Positions 33,790 through 46,167 are shown, counted from the stretch's first letter. The stretch: 64,000 nt of DNA from Ctenosaura bakeri (GCA_948474755.1 CAOLHI010001804.1:682001-746000); one strand, 5' to 3'. The notes: generated from the letters alone by a model not told the origin. Made by a program: numbers and translations.

Positions 33790-35709
33790 GCACTTCAATG
33801 GCACCGCGATCGCCAGAACAGCGAGGGAGCTCCCACTGATCCTGTCACCCCAGGCAGATTAACTGACAATTCAGCGTCGGCAAAGTACCCCCCCCCAGTA
33901 AAGGGGGTCCAGAGGGACTCGTCAGGGGTCCGTTGCCACTCTTTAGGTTTGAAGAGCATCTTTGAGAGAGGTTCGAAAAACTGAATAAGAGTGAGGAGAT
34001 CGAAGAGCACCACATCCACCTGGTAAGTTGCTGCAAGGTTTGGCAGAAAAGTGTCGCCCAAAACTTTTTTTAAAAAAAATAGAAGATGAAAAGACAACAT
34101 AAAAAAGCAGAACTGAACCTAGATCAAAAGTAAAATTTTCTCAAAGATTAAAAGATCGAGCCGGTCAGAATAGTGGAGAAGGACAGAAGGGAAGAACCAA
34201 AACATTAAGAGGACGGAGGAGAAGGGGGAGGTAAGATAAGTCACTGGAAATAAGCAGCGGTAAAGAGACCAAAACTTTGGAAATAAGAGACCAAATAAAA
34301 AATAAGACACCAAAAACTAAGAGACCAAGAGATTAAGAGACTAAGAGACTAAATGAAAATAGAACTAATTTTTGGGACATTGTGAAGAAGAATAGTTTGG
34401 CTTTTTTGGAAGAATAAAAAGCCTAAAGGAAAGAAGGACAGAAAACAGTTTAGTTGGAGCTCGTGGAAAGCCGCTGAAACTCACTAAACATATGAAAGTG
34501 GTTGGAGAGAGATGAAGCTGACTCTAAGACATTGAAATTTAAAACAGGAAGGAATTGGAAGAACTGGAAAAATACAGGACAGAAAAAGGAGTGTAATAAA
34601 TGGGAACAGATAGTACAGAGTAAGCTGGAGCTCACGTGAAGCAGTGAGGGAAAGGAGAGTGTAAGCCGGAAAGGAGGACTCGGGAGAGAGTCGCTTGAGC
34701 TCGCTTACAGAAAGACAAAGGACAAATTTTGGATCAAAGGAGAAAGGAGAAAGAAAGACTAAAGGGACAAAGGGACAAAAAGGACAGAGTGACTATAAGA
34801 AATAAAAATTAGCTAGAGCTCATGTGAAGACAAGGACAAAATTATGGAAAATGGGCTGGAGCCCGCGAGGGATCAGCTGGAAATCGCAGAAAAACAAAAC
34901 AAAAACGGAGAAATAAGATGCTTGAGCTCGCTAAAAGAGACTAAGGAAAAATAGACAGGAGGACAGAGAAATAAAGAATTAAATTAAGTTTAATAATTAA
35001 TCAGAATCAAAGGTGGTGGGTGAAAAAGGGAGGTTAGAAGAGAGATCTAACTGATTTAACTCAAAGTGATTGATAGAACTTTAATGCTCAATGAATTTAA
35101 TGAACTTTAATCAAATTTAAGGAACTGGTAAAGTGTATTTAATGAATTTTGTAGGAACTGTTACAAATTAATTGAAGGTGAATTAAGTGAACGTGAATAT
35201 AGTGACACAAGAGTAGTTAAATAAGTGTAAGTATAGTTAAATAAGTGAATGAACTGTGTGAACTTTTAAGATCTAACAGTACGAACTGCATGAACTGGAA
35301 GTTAGATATACTTCAATCAGAAACAAGTACTATTTTTTTTATTGATATAACATAATATTTACTAATAGAAATAACTGTAAGTGGGGAATATAAGCAATAA
35401 GAAAAAGAGGAACTCTTATTGGGGGATTTTCTATTGAACAGAAGGTGTTTAATGATAAATTGCATGGAAAGAAACTGAAATTAAGGCTAAAATATATGTG
35501 TATTAGCTGGATAAGTCAAGAGACAAAGAGAAACTGTATTACAGATAGAGTGACCTTGGGGCTGGAATACAATTGAAAACAACCCTAGAAGGTACAGCTG
35601 GCACAAACAGGAAAAGAAAACAATTCAGTTAACCTTTTAAGAGGCTGTTGCTGATCTTGAGAAGTTTTGTAGTACCATCTGCTGACAACAATAAGGAACT
35701 GCAGACAAA
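33790..35709 (+). other. probable L1 5'UTR
   Basis: It begins with a GC-richer segment (about 33790-34040, CCGCGATCGCCAGAAC, CAGATTAACTGACAA), then a purine-rich stretch with a recurring GAGCTCG(C/T)-type motif, for example near 34455, 34690, 34860 and 34925. Position upstream of ORF1 supports the call. Promoter activity is inferred from the family only. Confidence 0.55.
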
Positions 35710-36634
35710 ATGGCTACTGGGTTAAGAAAAGGGAGCAAAGCCCAAACACAGACTCAATTATGACTTGTAGACCCAACCAGAAGGTCCTCAACAGAAATGG
35801 GACAGCAGATGGGGGAAATTTTATGAGAGATAAGAAGCCTTAAACAGGAAATGAGACAGGAGATGAAGGATACCAGATCTGAAAGTAAGGCAGATATGTG
35901 GAAAGAACTAGAGACAATTGGGAAAAGAATGGACATGATGAACAAAGAGATTAAAATGATGAAAGGGGACATTCAAGAATTACAAGAAAAAACTAAACAA
36001 TTAGAGAAAGAAAAAGAAATGTTGAAGATGAATCAAAACCAAGAAGAAATGGCAACAAGAATTACGATACAGGGATAAGTGTGTGAAACTGAGAGGGACT
36101 GAAGAGGTACCCGGGGAGAACTTATATGAAAAGATAATTCCAATATTGGCAACTTTTTTAGGAAGGAAAATAGAGAAGATGGAACAAGAGTTTGACAGAA
36201 TTTTCAGAACAAGTTCAAAAATGTGAAGAGAAAAGGGGTGGTCTAGAAATGTCGTAGTCTGCTTCATCAGAACGAGGACAAAAGAACAATTAATACAAAC
36301 TAATTATGAAAAACAGTTAAAGATGGGAGACAAAATTATCAAAATTTTCAAAGACATACCATATGAGATCCTAAAAAGAAGACAAGATTATAAATTTTTA
36401 ACACAATTGCTTCAAAGACATCAAATAATGTACAAGTGGGAAAGGATGGAAGGAATATCTTACACATACAAACAAAGAAGATATAGAATTACAAATATAA
36501 TAAGAGCAAAGGAAGTTTTTGAAAGATTAAAAAGAGAGCTGGAAACTACAAATGGATTAAACAATGAGAGAAGAGACGAGAAAAAGGAGGCAAAAGTTCA
36601 AGAAAAGAGACAGGAAGAAGAAAATAGAAAGTAA
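35710..36634 (+). pseudogene. L1 ORF1 relic (coiled coil plus RRM/C-terminal domain)
   Basis: ORF1p is the L1 RNA-binding chaperone that coats element RNA. The frame begins MATGLRKGSKAQTQTQ at 35710 and meets TGA at 35761. 35851-36078 encodes a charged heptad region (KRMDMMNKEIKMMKGDIQEL, a coiled coil). Later frames give LATFLGRKIEKMEQEFDRI (RRM side) and 36323-36634 gives the C-terminal domain (YKFLTQLLQRHQIMYKWERM, then ISYTYKQRRYRITN). At least two frameshifts and one stop make it non-functional. Confidence 0.85.
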
Positions 36635-36787
36635 CTCAAACGCTGAAGAAGAAGAAGATAAAGAGTGGTGAATCAGATATCGAGTCAGAAGAAAAAGAAC
36701 AAAAAAAGCTGGAATTAGAAATAGAGGATTTATACATAGAAGAAGAGGACATATAGAATAAAAAGGAAGGTCTCAAAGTAAAACAGG

Positions 36788-39045
36788 ATGACTATTAAAG
36801 CAATTTCTTGGAATGTAAAAGGAATTAATTCCAATTATAAAAGAAGACAAGTATTCCGCTATGTGGAAAGGCGAGAGCAGACATTATTTGTCTGCAGGAA
36901 ACAAGAATCAAAGACAAAGACACTAAATATTTAATGAACCCCAAACTAGGAAAATGTTATGTTTCGGCATCCCAAAAGAAAAACAAGGGAGTAGTACTAC
37001 ATGTCAATCGGAAATTCCCATTGGAACTAAAATTTCAAGACAAACAAGGACATTATGTGGGAGTGGAGGCACAACTTCAAGAGTTAAAGGTTTTGCTAAT
37101 TGGGAATATACTCCCCTACAGAAGACAAAGGTAAATTCTATCAGAAATTGCTACAAGAACTTTTAAATTACTCTAAAGAAACAAATCAGAGCAACTTCTT
37201 GCTGTGTGGGGACTGGAATGGGGTCTTGGACCCCAAGGAAGATAGATCGGGAAATAAATTTGGTTACAAACAGCATGAAAACTCCCTCAATCCTTTTTTA
37301 AAATAATGGACTTGATGTCATTACAGAATGTATGGAGGATGAAATATGGAAACTCAAAAGGATTTACATTTTATTTGGACACCCACAAATCGATGTCAAG
37401 AATAGATATGTTCCTGATTTCAAAAGGTATACAAAATAGGGTGAAAAATATGGAGATTCTTCCTAAAGTACACTCTGACCACAATCCAATTCAATTAGAA
37501 ATCACAATGCCAAGAAGAATCATGAGATGGAGATTGAATGATTATATATTTCAAAATGAGAGCTACTTAGAAAAGATAAGAGAAGTTACAAGGAATTACT
37601 TTAAAGAAAACATGACAAATGAAGTAAAAATGAAGACAATTTGGGATGCCAGTAAGGCGGTGCTAAGAGGCCACTTTATTCAATGGGGAGCAGAACTTAA
37701 GAAAAAGAGGCAAGAAAATCATCAAGAAATCTTGGAAAAAAATAAAACAATGAGAAGAGCTAATGCGATTAAACCCAATAGACTCGAAAATAAGAACAGA
37801 GCTGAAGATATTACAAGAACAGATAAATTCGGAGCATCAATGGGAAATAAACAGGAAATTAAAGAGAATCAAACAAAGATTCTTTGAGCAGGGGAATAAA
37901 CCAGGAAAATAGTTAACCTTTAAATTGAGGAAAGAAAGAGAAAAGAGAGTGATAACAGCATTAAATACTGGGGGCGGGGGGGGAATAGCAAAAGATCAAG
38001 AGACCATTAAACAGACCTTTTATAAGTACTATAGTGAATTATATAGTGCCAAAAAAAGAAAGATACAGAAAAAACGGAGATACCTAAGATAACAGAGGAA
38101 CAACAGAAAATACTAAATGCTAAAATATCAGTAATGGAAATTATAGAAGCCATTAAAAAATTGAATACCTCAAAAGCACCAGGCCCAGATGGTTTTTCCA
38201 CCACATACTATAAGAATTTACAAGAAGAGTTGATACCACATATGTTAAAGTTGTACAATGAAATTATAAAAGATGGGAGACCAAATTCCTGGAGTGAGGC
38301 AAGCATTACACTAATACCGAAAGAAGGGAAGGATACAAAAGAACCAGGAAATTATCGGCCAATATCGTTGCTTAATGTAGATTACAAGATATTTACGAGT
38401 ATTATAGCAGAAAGAACAAAAAGAATATTGCAAGAAATAATTGAGGAAGAACAAAATGGCTTCTTACCAAAGAGACAACTAAGAAACAATATCAGAACAA
38501 TCCTGAATGTAATTGAACATTATGAAAAAAACAATGACAAGAAATTAGCTTTGATTTTTATCGATGCAGAGAAAGCATTTGATAATTTGAGATGGGACTT
38601 CATGATACAAGTATTGTCAAAAATGAACTTTGGAGACATGTTTATGAGCTGGATTAAAGAAATATACAAAGAACAAGTAGCTACTTTAATCATCAATGGG
38701 GGGGAGAAACAATTCGAGATAAAAAAGGGTACAAGGCAAGGATGTCCCCTGTCTCCACTGTTATTTATAATTACACTAGAAATATTGATAAGGATGATAA
38801 AGAAAGACCCAGAGATAAAAGGGTGTAAAGTGAAAAAACATGAATATAAGCTAAAAGCATACGCTGATAATTTGGTGATCATTTTAGAAGACCCAAACTC
38901 ATGCATAGACAATTTATTAGTAAAACTGAATCAATCTGGTGAAATGATGGGATTAAAAATCAACAGAGAAAAGATTAAAATTTTGACAAAAAACGTAAGA
39001 ATGGAAGAAGAAAGAGAACTAATTCAAAAAACAGGTTTTAAATAA
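36788..39045 (+). pseudogene. L1 ORF2 relic: endonuclease and reverse transcriptase, damaged active site
   Basis: ORF2p nicks the target and reverse-transcribes L1 RNA. The start MTIKAISWNVKGINSNYKRR (36788) is the endonuclease N-terminus. LQET is present after a frameshift at about 36885. LCGDWNGVLD lies near 37200, SRIDMFLISKG near 37400 and VHSDHNPIQLEI near 37470, with the catalytic SDH intact. The reverse transcriptase from 38134 shows NTSKAPGPDGFSTTYYKN, LIPKEGKDTKEPGNYRPISL, LIFIDAEKAFDNLRWDFM (first Asp present) and GTRQGCPLSPLLFI, then AYADNLVII, where the family has YADD. The last catalytic Asp is Asn, so polymerisation would be abolished even without the frameshifts. The C-terminal Cys/His domain is absent. 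Confidence 0.92.
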
Positions 39046-40561
39046 GCTTTGTCTCTGACCTTTTCTTTTGAGTAAGTACTTAGTCATATTTTAAAATTTT
39101 CTTTAAATTGAACATCCAGTGCAATTCCATTCTTAATAGCCTCAGTTCCTCCAAAGTTTTTTGTTTAATGTTGATCTGTGCATAAAAATTGTCTTTTCAC
39201 TGCTCAGTAACAATTTTTTAAAAATTGCTATTGATCTTCTCCACCATTTCCAGTTTTCTTACGCACAGCTCTCTTTGATTTGGAAGTCAAAACACACCAT
39301 TCTCTCCTTCTCTGTGTGATATGAGTGTATTTGCTCTTAGCAAGTAATATATAAATAACTCTCTGTTCCGACAGTTAATCCTATGGTTAGAGTCTATTTC
39401 TTTCTTTTTAATTTAAAGGCACAAGCCTTTCAAGAATCTTTTCAGCGCTGAAGTATTCTGATTGATTTTGATCTTGAATTTTATGCCTAATTTAGTAGCA
39501 CCCTTTTACTATCCAGGATCTAGCATATAAATAGTCTACTCACAATTCAGAGTTGTCTCCCCATCTTCCGAAAAGATTATTTAAGATTATTCACAAGAAT
39601 AGTACAGGGTTTTAAGAAAATTGTTTTTGCAGTGCTAGGTCTGCAAAGCAGGAACATGAAGCTGTGGGGCTCTGATAGTTCAGCTGTCCTGTGTCCAGTC
39701 TTCTCTGTACTTCCAGAGACCCCAACAGGGTCTCCTACATATCAGATCAGTTTGTGCAGGCAACTGTATCTGTCCTCTGAGTTCCTCTAACTCGAGAAAT
39801 ATTTTCACCAGTTTTAAATACTAACCAGCTTCTATCACAACATGCACTGTGAGAGAGTTCAGGAACAGGGTGTCAGTTTCCCAACCCAGAAGTCCACTTC
39901 CCAGGTATTCAAAAATGTGAACTTCTACCCTCACATGATTTGTATTCATTACCCACAGCTACATCTGTTAGAAGATTATTATTTCATTGCAACTTTATTC
40001 CATGCCAAAATAAGAGTACAATCTGAATTTAAAAAATGTACTGTCCATAGGAGTTAGGATTTGGTACAAGCTCTTCTGCCACCAGAAATCCCTTTCTGCC
40101 TTTTATCTCAGATACTTGCTGACTACACATTATGTTGGCAGAAGGGCTAAGCAGGCTAAATATGGCAGCTGAAGAGCCCCAAAAGGGAAAGACAATAGGA
40201 TGGGCAAGGGAGGAGCCAACTTATGCCACAGAAAACCTTTTTCAGCTAGGGACACAGCTACAATGATAGATTAAAGTTTGTCTAGGGTAGGAGTAGTGCT
40301 AAGTAATTTTCAGTGTTTCTTCATTAGGAGGGGTTTGAGTCCAGCTTCAGGTGGCCAAGTATCAGCTCAGCTGGCCGTCGGCCATTTTGGCTAGTTAGGA
40401 CAAAATGTCTGTTTTCTAATGGGCTTCTCTTATTTTCTGAACAAAAGGAAGATTTGGCAATCAGTGCAGTGATGCAAGATGGGGAACAACTTTGCTTTGA
40501 ACCTCATCATGATCTAAGAGTTTCTTGCTTCATAGCATAATAACAGTTGACATTTGGCTGT
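39046..40561. other. unassigned, possibly antisense L1 5' region
   Basis: Pyrimidine-rich on the plus strand (39050-39450), so purine-rich on the minus strand like an L1 ORF1/5'UTR. The block AGCTGAAGAGCCCCAAAAG near 40168 recalls L1 5' leader sequence. No diagnostic protein motif was found. Confidence 0.3.
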
Positions 40562-40609
40562 AGGTTGCCATAATTCAGAAACAACTGAAAGACACACAAC
40601 AACAACCAA
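40562..40609 (+). repeat. Sauria-type SINE 3' tail, sense fragment
   Basis: GGTTGCCATAATTCAGAAAC, then GAAAGACACACAACAACAAC: the Bov-B-like tail with its ACA repeat end. Confidence 0.7.
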
Positions 40610-40727
40610 CATGTTTATAAAGCATCTGCATTTTGTCCATGATGCAAAGAAGTATATGCTTATTACAAGCTAATAGATAAAAAGTATATAGTTAATAAGA
40701 CTTCTCAGCTAGTTTTATGTACTTAAA

Positions 40728-41862
40728 GTATGTGCCTTCAGTTGTCTATTGACATACAGTGACCCCATGAATTTCATAGAGTTCTTTTAAGCAAGGACTA
40801 TTCAGTGGTGATTTTGCCATTGCTTTCCTCTGAAAAAGAGCCTGTTACCCTGTTTACTGGGGATCCTGGGAGGGACACATAAACGCACTCACAATTAAAC
40901 AAGTTTGGGAAATTAGCTAGAGCACAAGTTAGCAATGCGAGAGGCAGGGCAACGCAGCAGAATCTTTTACCCAATGTCTACGGGGTCAGGCCAAGCCAAG
41001 GAGCACACCAACGTTTAAGAATAATTGTGATATTTATTAAATGCAGACAAACAGTGTATGCAACACACGCACTCAGATAACTATAGAAAATAAAGGTTGG
41101 AGAGGTATAGAGGGATTTTTGAGAGGGATTGTTGAATTGGGTGATACGACACCTGTCCTGAAGCCCTGACAGATCACTGCGAAGGTCCGAAATTGCACAG
41201 TCTCAGCCAATATGACTGAGGGGAAGTCTCGCCAAGCAAAGCGGCGGCAAGACGGGATGGAACTCAGGAGCGATCTGAGGAAGGTCTCGGAATCAGGGGT
41301 TTTTATAGGGAGAAATGTAACTGCAGGCTATTCCGTACTTGGGGAAAGCAATGAATTTCAGGCGCAAGACAAAGCTTTGGAAAGGTCAAAATTTAACACG
41401 ATTGAGTTAGGTCCGAATCAACAAAGAGGTAGACAGTATGCAAATGCCCAGTGCTTGACATTTGAGTATTCAGCTTGCCAAGTTGCCTGCTCCGGGCAGG
41501 GAGTTCTTTGTAAGTAGCGTGCATACATAATAGAGTGTTTGCAGAGAGGTCCCCTAAAGCAGCGATCTGGCTATTTCTGGCCTGCCTGTATTGTCTTGGG
41601 ATATTGCAGTGTTTAGTGGCTGAGCCTAGTTCTGTGCTCGTCCGGGGGTCTCACAAACACGTGGAGAGGGGTGGTGGAAGAGAGCCAAATTATTGATATC
41701 AAAATGATATCTATGTCACCTTAAGTGCGGCCCAGCCATGGCAGTAACAAGCTTACAGCACCTAGCATTCATTGGCAGTTTTTCTTTCAAGTACTAACCA
41801 GGTTGGACCCTACTGAGCTTTCAAGATCAGAGGATCTGGTGCTTTCAGGGTAGGGTATTTAG
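40728..41862 (-). repeat. 5S rRNA-derived SINE (SINE3 type), antisense, split by an LTR
   Basis: 41770-41862 is antisense 5S rRNA-like: TTTCAAGTACTAACCAGG, CTACTGAGCTTTCAAGATCA, TTTCAGGGTAGGGTATTTAG. These correspond to the internal promoter region of 5S rRNA with substitutions. 40728-40842 is the SINE body and tail (TGTGCCTTCAGTTGTC, GTGACCCCATGAATTTC). The LTR at 40843-41749 sits between them. 62975-63090 shows the uninterrupted junction AAGCCTACAGCACCTG, confirming the split. This is a SINE head, not a functional 5S gene. Confidence 0.85.
40843..41749 (-). mobile_element. solo LTR, family B, antisense, inserted in the 5S-SINE
   Basis: Ends TGTTACCCTGTTTACTGG and GGCAGTAACA. It is flanked by AGCC (40839-40842) and AGCT (41750-41753): a 4-bp duplication with one substitution, as the intact SINE reads AGCC there. 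Antisense AATAAA is at 41032-41037 and an antisense TATAAAA box at about 41300-41307. It shares the GGGTCAGGCCAAGCCAAG block with the LTR at 24176. No internal region remains. Confidence 0.87.
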
Positions 41863-42103
41863 CCAATTATAAGCATCAAACATACTAGGTATGTGCAAAA
41901 GAAAATTAAAATATGTCTTTTTCTAATAAACACAAAATACAAGTGAACTTTCCACCTTACCACCCTGAATGCACTTGATCTTGTTTAATTTCGTAAACAG
42001 ATTTAGGTTTGGTTAGTTGTTGGATGAGGTATACTTCGGATCTCTAGATCTAGGCTTAGAAAGAATCCTGCTTGAATATCTCAGTGAGAGTTACAATACT
42101 GCT

Positions 42104-42282
42104 AGGGTTGCCAAATGGAGATTGGAAATGGTTCCATTATCTTTACTGGTAATGTAAAAGAGGGAATTTCAACATGTGTTCGTTGTCATGCAACCAGGTA
42201 ACTAGAGACATCTGCTGAAATTCCCTTTTCTATACATTAAAGGTACAGGAGCCATCTCTAGTTTTTACTTTGCCAACCCTGA
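42104..42282. mobile_element. hAT-like MITE
   Basis: Terminal repeats AGGGTTGCCAAAT (left) and AGGGTTGGCAAAGT (right, reverse strand). Inner arms GTAATGTAAAAGAGGGAATT and AAATTCCCTTTTCTATACAT are complementary. ATACTG flanks both sides (just left of the element and just after 42282), part of a worn 6-8 bp duplication. hAT assignment is inferred from TIR type and duplication size. Confidence 0.6.
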
Positions 42283-42409
42283 TACTGTGCTAGACAGATC
42301 AATGATCTGACTTAATAAAAGATAGCTTTCTATGTTCTGCATTTTCTTCCTGTGTGTGTGCTCCTTTTAAGAGGCAACCCATAGATATCCAATTTCCTTT
42401 AAGATTCCT

Positions 42410-42778
42410 AGTGCTGGTGGGCAAACTATGGTCTGTGAGCTGAATGTGCTTCCAGGGGTTTTAATTTTTGCCCCCCCAAAGAATTGGGGTATTTTTGTCC
42501 CCCCTCCATTATTTTAGGCCAAAGAGAGGCTTTTTTCTTTCTTTCTTTTTTAAAAAATGATATCTGGTAACTTTGGTCACTTCCATTTGCTAAAAATGAC
42601 CTCCACTGGGCCTAAAATGGTCAAGCACCCCTGAAACATGACAGAAATGCCCCTTTGCTCCATAGAAGGTGTTTGGTAGCTTTTTTTTTTCCTGAGGTGC
42701 AGGGTGTGTTTCCTTCTAAGTTCTGTTGGGGAGCTAATGCATCCTCCTAGCCTTCCACATTTGCCCACCCTTGCTGTA
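42410..42778. mobile_element. probable hAT-type non-autonomous element
   Basis: Left end GTGCTGGTGGGCAAACTATG and right end (reverse) CAGCAAGGGTGGGCAAATGT form inverted repeats around a C-run and an AT-rich interior. The duplication is unclear and no transposase is visible. Confidence 0.5.
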
Positions 42779-45208
42779 GATATAAAACAAATGAAAACTA
42801 CAGCTTTGTGAATGTCTTCTTTTGAAGGGAGGTTGCTTTGAAAAGCAAGGTATGAATATTTGGTACAGATCTAGCATGGGGGAATGAGTTTCCCAGCAGT
42901 GTACCCATTCATTATAAGGAATTTCTCAAAAAGAAAATTCAAAACACAGGAAATGCCTTATACAGAGTCATACCACTGGTCCTACTGGCCCAGTATCATG
43001 AACTGACCAGTAGCTGCTCTCCAGGGGTCCAGGAAGGATTATTTTCCTATCTTAGCTGTTGATCCTTAATATTCCCTGGTGAATCAGAATAATTGTGAGG
43101 CTGCTTGCACAGGTTAATCCTCATTTAATAGTATTGGCTTGTTGGAGCCGTATGCAGTTTCTGAGTTCCTCACCTTCTCCCACTCTCACTCCCTATACGG
43201 TAAGTTGAGAATTAGCCTGTCAGGGATAAATGTTATGCCCAGTTGTTTTGTTTTTCTGTAATTGCACTTTTTGTTGTGGAGTATCTACAACATCAAACCT
43301 TCCTGAGTGGGGAGGTTTTCATTAAAACTGGCTAAGAGATAAAAGTGGTTTTCTAGTCTTTTTAAAGGTGACTTTGATGAAATAATGAAAGTTGCATTAC
43401 TGACCATTGTCCAAATTAACAAGATAAAGACAGTGGGAAACGGTAATCTTGCAGACTCTCACAGCAGGTTAAATAGCCTTTTAGGTAGCTGTTAGCTGAA
43501 AACATGCATAATTATAACCTATAAAGAATACCTGAATTCACTGCCATAGGCTCAGGCAGGATTCCACAGTAGAGGGAAAAACAATAATGTTCCATTTAGC
43601 TAGTCATAATTTATGAAAGCGTGAGAATGCTGATGAGTGGAAAGAAGCTCAAGAATGAAAAGACTAACTGAAACTGAATTTGCCTCTTATAGAAATCTTG
43701 ATAAATTCAGAAGCTACTGATGTTTGGTTCTAAGATTACTCCAATTAGAGTTTCAGTAAAGTCATTCCATCTTGCTGGGCAATGTACAAGACTACATTCT
43801 GGAGTCCTGTCAATGCTAGCTTTGATGATTTCTGGAGGATTAATGCTGCTGTTATCAGTGGAGGAAGCCAAGACTATGTTGGAATGGTCTGTGACACCTA
43901 TCTCTGTGCGACTGTGGTGTTTCAGCAGTGCCTATGCTGCTATAAGAATAACTCATCATGATCTAAGAAAACTTACAAAAGATATTTCCTAGCACTTAAG
44001 ACTTCAACTAGAAAATAAGTGTTATCTGGCAGATACCTCAATCACATCAGTTTCTATTTCTCTATAAGCTAAAGTTGTTTAAATGAAGAAGCTTGAAAAT
44101 TGTGACCTGCAGTATGAAGTGATACAGTCTGAAATTCTAGCATCTTTCTCTACCATCTCACTACTTACCATGAATAATATCTCTTCTAAATCAAAAGGAA
44201 GCATCTTTGAATTGTGCTATGTAAAATGAGGCATGGTGATCTAGTGTCATGTGCTGGTTACTCTTTTACTTTCAAGAAAACACTCAGGGTTTATCAGCAG
44301 TGTTTAATAAGGTATACGAGGCATAGTTGCTAAAGCTAACATTCTACAGTATACACTTGGTTATATAGTGATACTCACTTTTACATGTGCACAATATCTA
44401 TTGGTGGATTATCAGGGGTCTTCCCCTTTCCTAAACTCCCAGTGGTTCCCAGGGCACCTTGTTTGTTCCCATACTTTGATCTTGCCAGCTCAAACTTTCC
44501 CAGGCTTCCTTATCAGCCCCCAAGTTGTTTACTAACACATCTCCAGTGTTGCTCTATCTCACACCTTTATGTTTCCCTCTAAACACTGATTAGATGCATT
44601 AGGGTACGCATCTCTCAAATCACCCTCTCTAATTCCCCTCCACTGGAGTGAGATACAATGACTCTTTCCTTTGATATACAATACACTGTTACACACAGTT
44701 TAACATAGGCTGTACTACCATTACAAAGTACCCTAAAGCTAATACATAGTAAATCATCTGGCAATTGCTGGCATGTCTAAGTAAAAAGAGCTATACTTTC
44801 ATGGCAGGGCTGAGTCCCTGCCATCTAATTCCATAAAGAAGAACAATATCATTCAGTAAAACTGAGAGAACCTGCACTGTGTGTGTGTGTGTGTGTGTAT
44901 GTTTCTTCAATGAATTATTTTTATTAGTGAACAAGTGCATCGCTCTTGACAATGTGACAAATACCAGTGATTTCTTGAAGCGCTGATTTTTTTTTTAAAA
45001 GATACACAAAGGATCAATGTTCTTTGAGGCTTTCACTGGAAAGAAGAAGACATTTGACCTGCAACTGTGTAAGTGAGCGAGAAGGACTCTTGTTGGAAAT
45101 TGGGGGATGCCCTTCATTCCCAGGAAGACAACTGTGGTGAAGGGAAAATGAGCCTAGCTCCAGCCATCTGGCAAAGGAGGAGCAGTTGTGGAGAGCTGAC
45201 TTTCTTCC
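42779..45208. other. unassigned, presumed intron
   Basis: No exon, RNA or recognised transposon. The 90-codon open frame at 43720-43992 has no recognisable domain. A (GT)n run lies at 44880-44901. Confidence 0.45.
44880..44901. repeat. (GT)n microsatellite
   Basis: About ten uninterrupted GT units. Confidence 0.9.
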
Positions 45209-46167
45209 TGTTACAGCACTGTACCTGCCCCCATGATTGGCATGGCTTAATTGGCAAATATTATTCAATTTGCACGATCAATTGACGTTGACATAACTGA
45301 TACCTGAGGTGACTGGAAAATCAAGCTGGAGGAGGCATATTACTGAATGTAAATGTGAGATAGTAAGGCAGGTCAGCCACACCCACCTCTTAAGGAGAAG
45401 CCAAAGTCATTTTCAGGACAATTGTACAGCCACTCTTGAGATAATAGGATTCAGGATAACAAGCCGGACATTTCAGAGCTGAAAGTGGAAATCTCCATCA
45501 AATTGTGATTGTTTTAATTCTGATCCTGAACACCTGGACATTTCCCTATTGTTTTCCCCACCTCTCCACAATATTGGGCTATTGCGACAGCCAATATCCT
45601 TTTCTCACCTAAACACTAACACCATTAACTCTGTCCGGATTTCATTATTTGTGTTGCAACTCTCACTGACTGTTTGGCTGGGAGAGTGATTCATACCAAT
45701 ACCCGCAGGATATTTTTCGGGTATAAGAATCCCCAATTTCAAGCCGTCCAGTGCAGTCTCTTGCCTTTCTGAATGCCATGCTGTCTATTTGATTCCTGAA
45801 TGACAGCCTGTCTAAGCTACTTTGCTGCTCTCCTCGCTGCTCTCCAGACTGGTAATTACTACCTCATCCCTGAAAGTTCTCTATTCACACTTTCCTCTCT
45901 TTTCCTTCAGTTAGCTCTTGTGTGCATGTAAATGTTTGGATCTGTGTGCTTGTGTGAATCTTTTTCAATAAAACACATTTTAGTTTACTTTTGGAATTGC
46001 TGGCTGGTTTTTTTCCTGTGTGACCCCCATAAACATAGATGGAAAGATCTTGTTAAGTTATCCCCCTCTTGCAGGCCTCCTGACTTTGACCTAATTATTC
46101 CTCACTTTTGTATGGAGGTACTGGCATTTCTAGTGGGCCCTTGTGGCACCCATGTTTTGGGTTAACA
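45209..46167 (+). mobile_element. solo LTR, family A
   Basis: Starts TGTTACAGCACTGTACC and ends TTTTGGGTTAACA. TATAAG-type box near 45722 and AATAAA at 45967-45972. Collinear with 7633-8589: for instance TGAGGTGACTGGAAAATCAA here against TGAGGTGACTGGAAGGTCAA. Flanks TTCC (45205-45208) and TTCA (46168-46171) differ at one base. Confidence 0.8.

Larger units (their letters stand above)
33790..39045 (+). mobile_element. L1 LINE, sense, 5'UTR to mid-ORF2, 3' end missing
   Basis: It comprises a long purine-rich 5'UTR (about 33790-35709), a broken ORF1 (35710-36634) and a broken ORF2 (36788-39045). Similarity stops after the start of the reverse-transcriptase thumb, at about 39045. L1 copies normally lose the 5' end and keep the 3' end, so a copy with the 5'UTR but no 3' end implies a later deletion or rearrangement. 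Strand asymmetry (purine-rich plus strand) is marked throughout. Confidence 0.88.

Noticed and set aside
41212..41517. 101-codon open frame
   Set aside because: It lies within an antisense solo LTR with no matching retroviral protein.
41770..41862. Possible 5S rRNA gene (antisense)
   Set aside because: Many substitutions and its direct continuation into a Bov-B-tailed SINE body show it is a SINE head.
43720..43992. 90-codon open frame with a hydrophobic centre
   Set aside because: No recognised domain, no splice signals or codon bias seen. Expected by chance in a window of this size.
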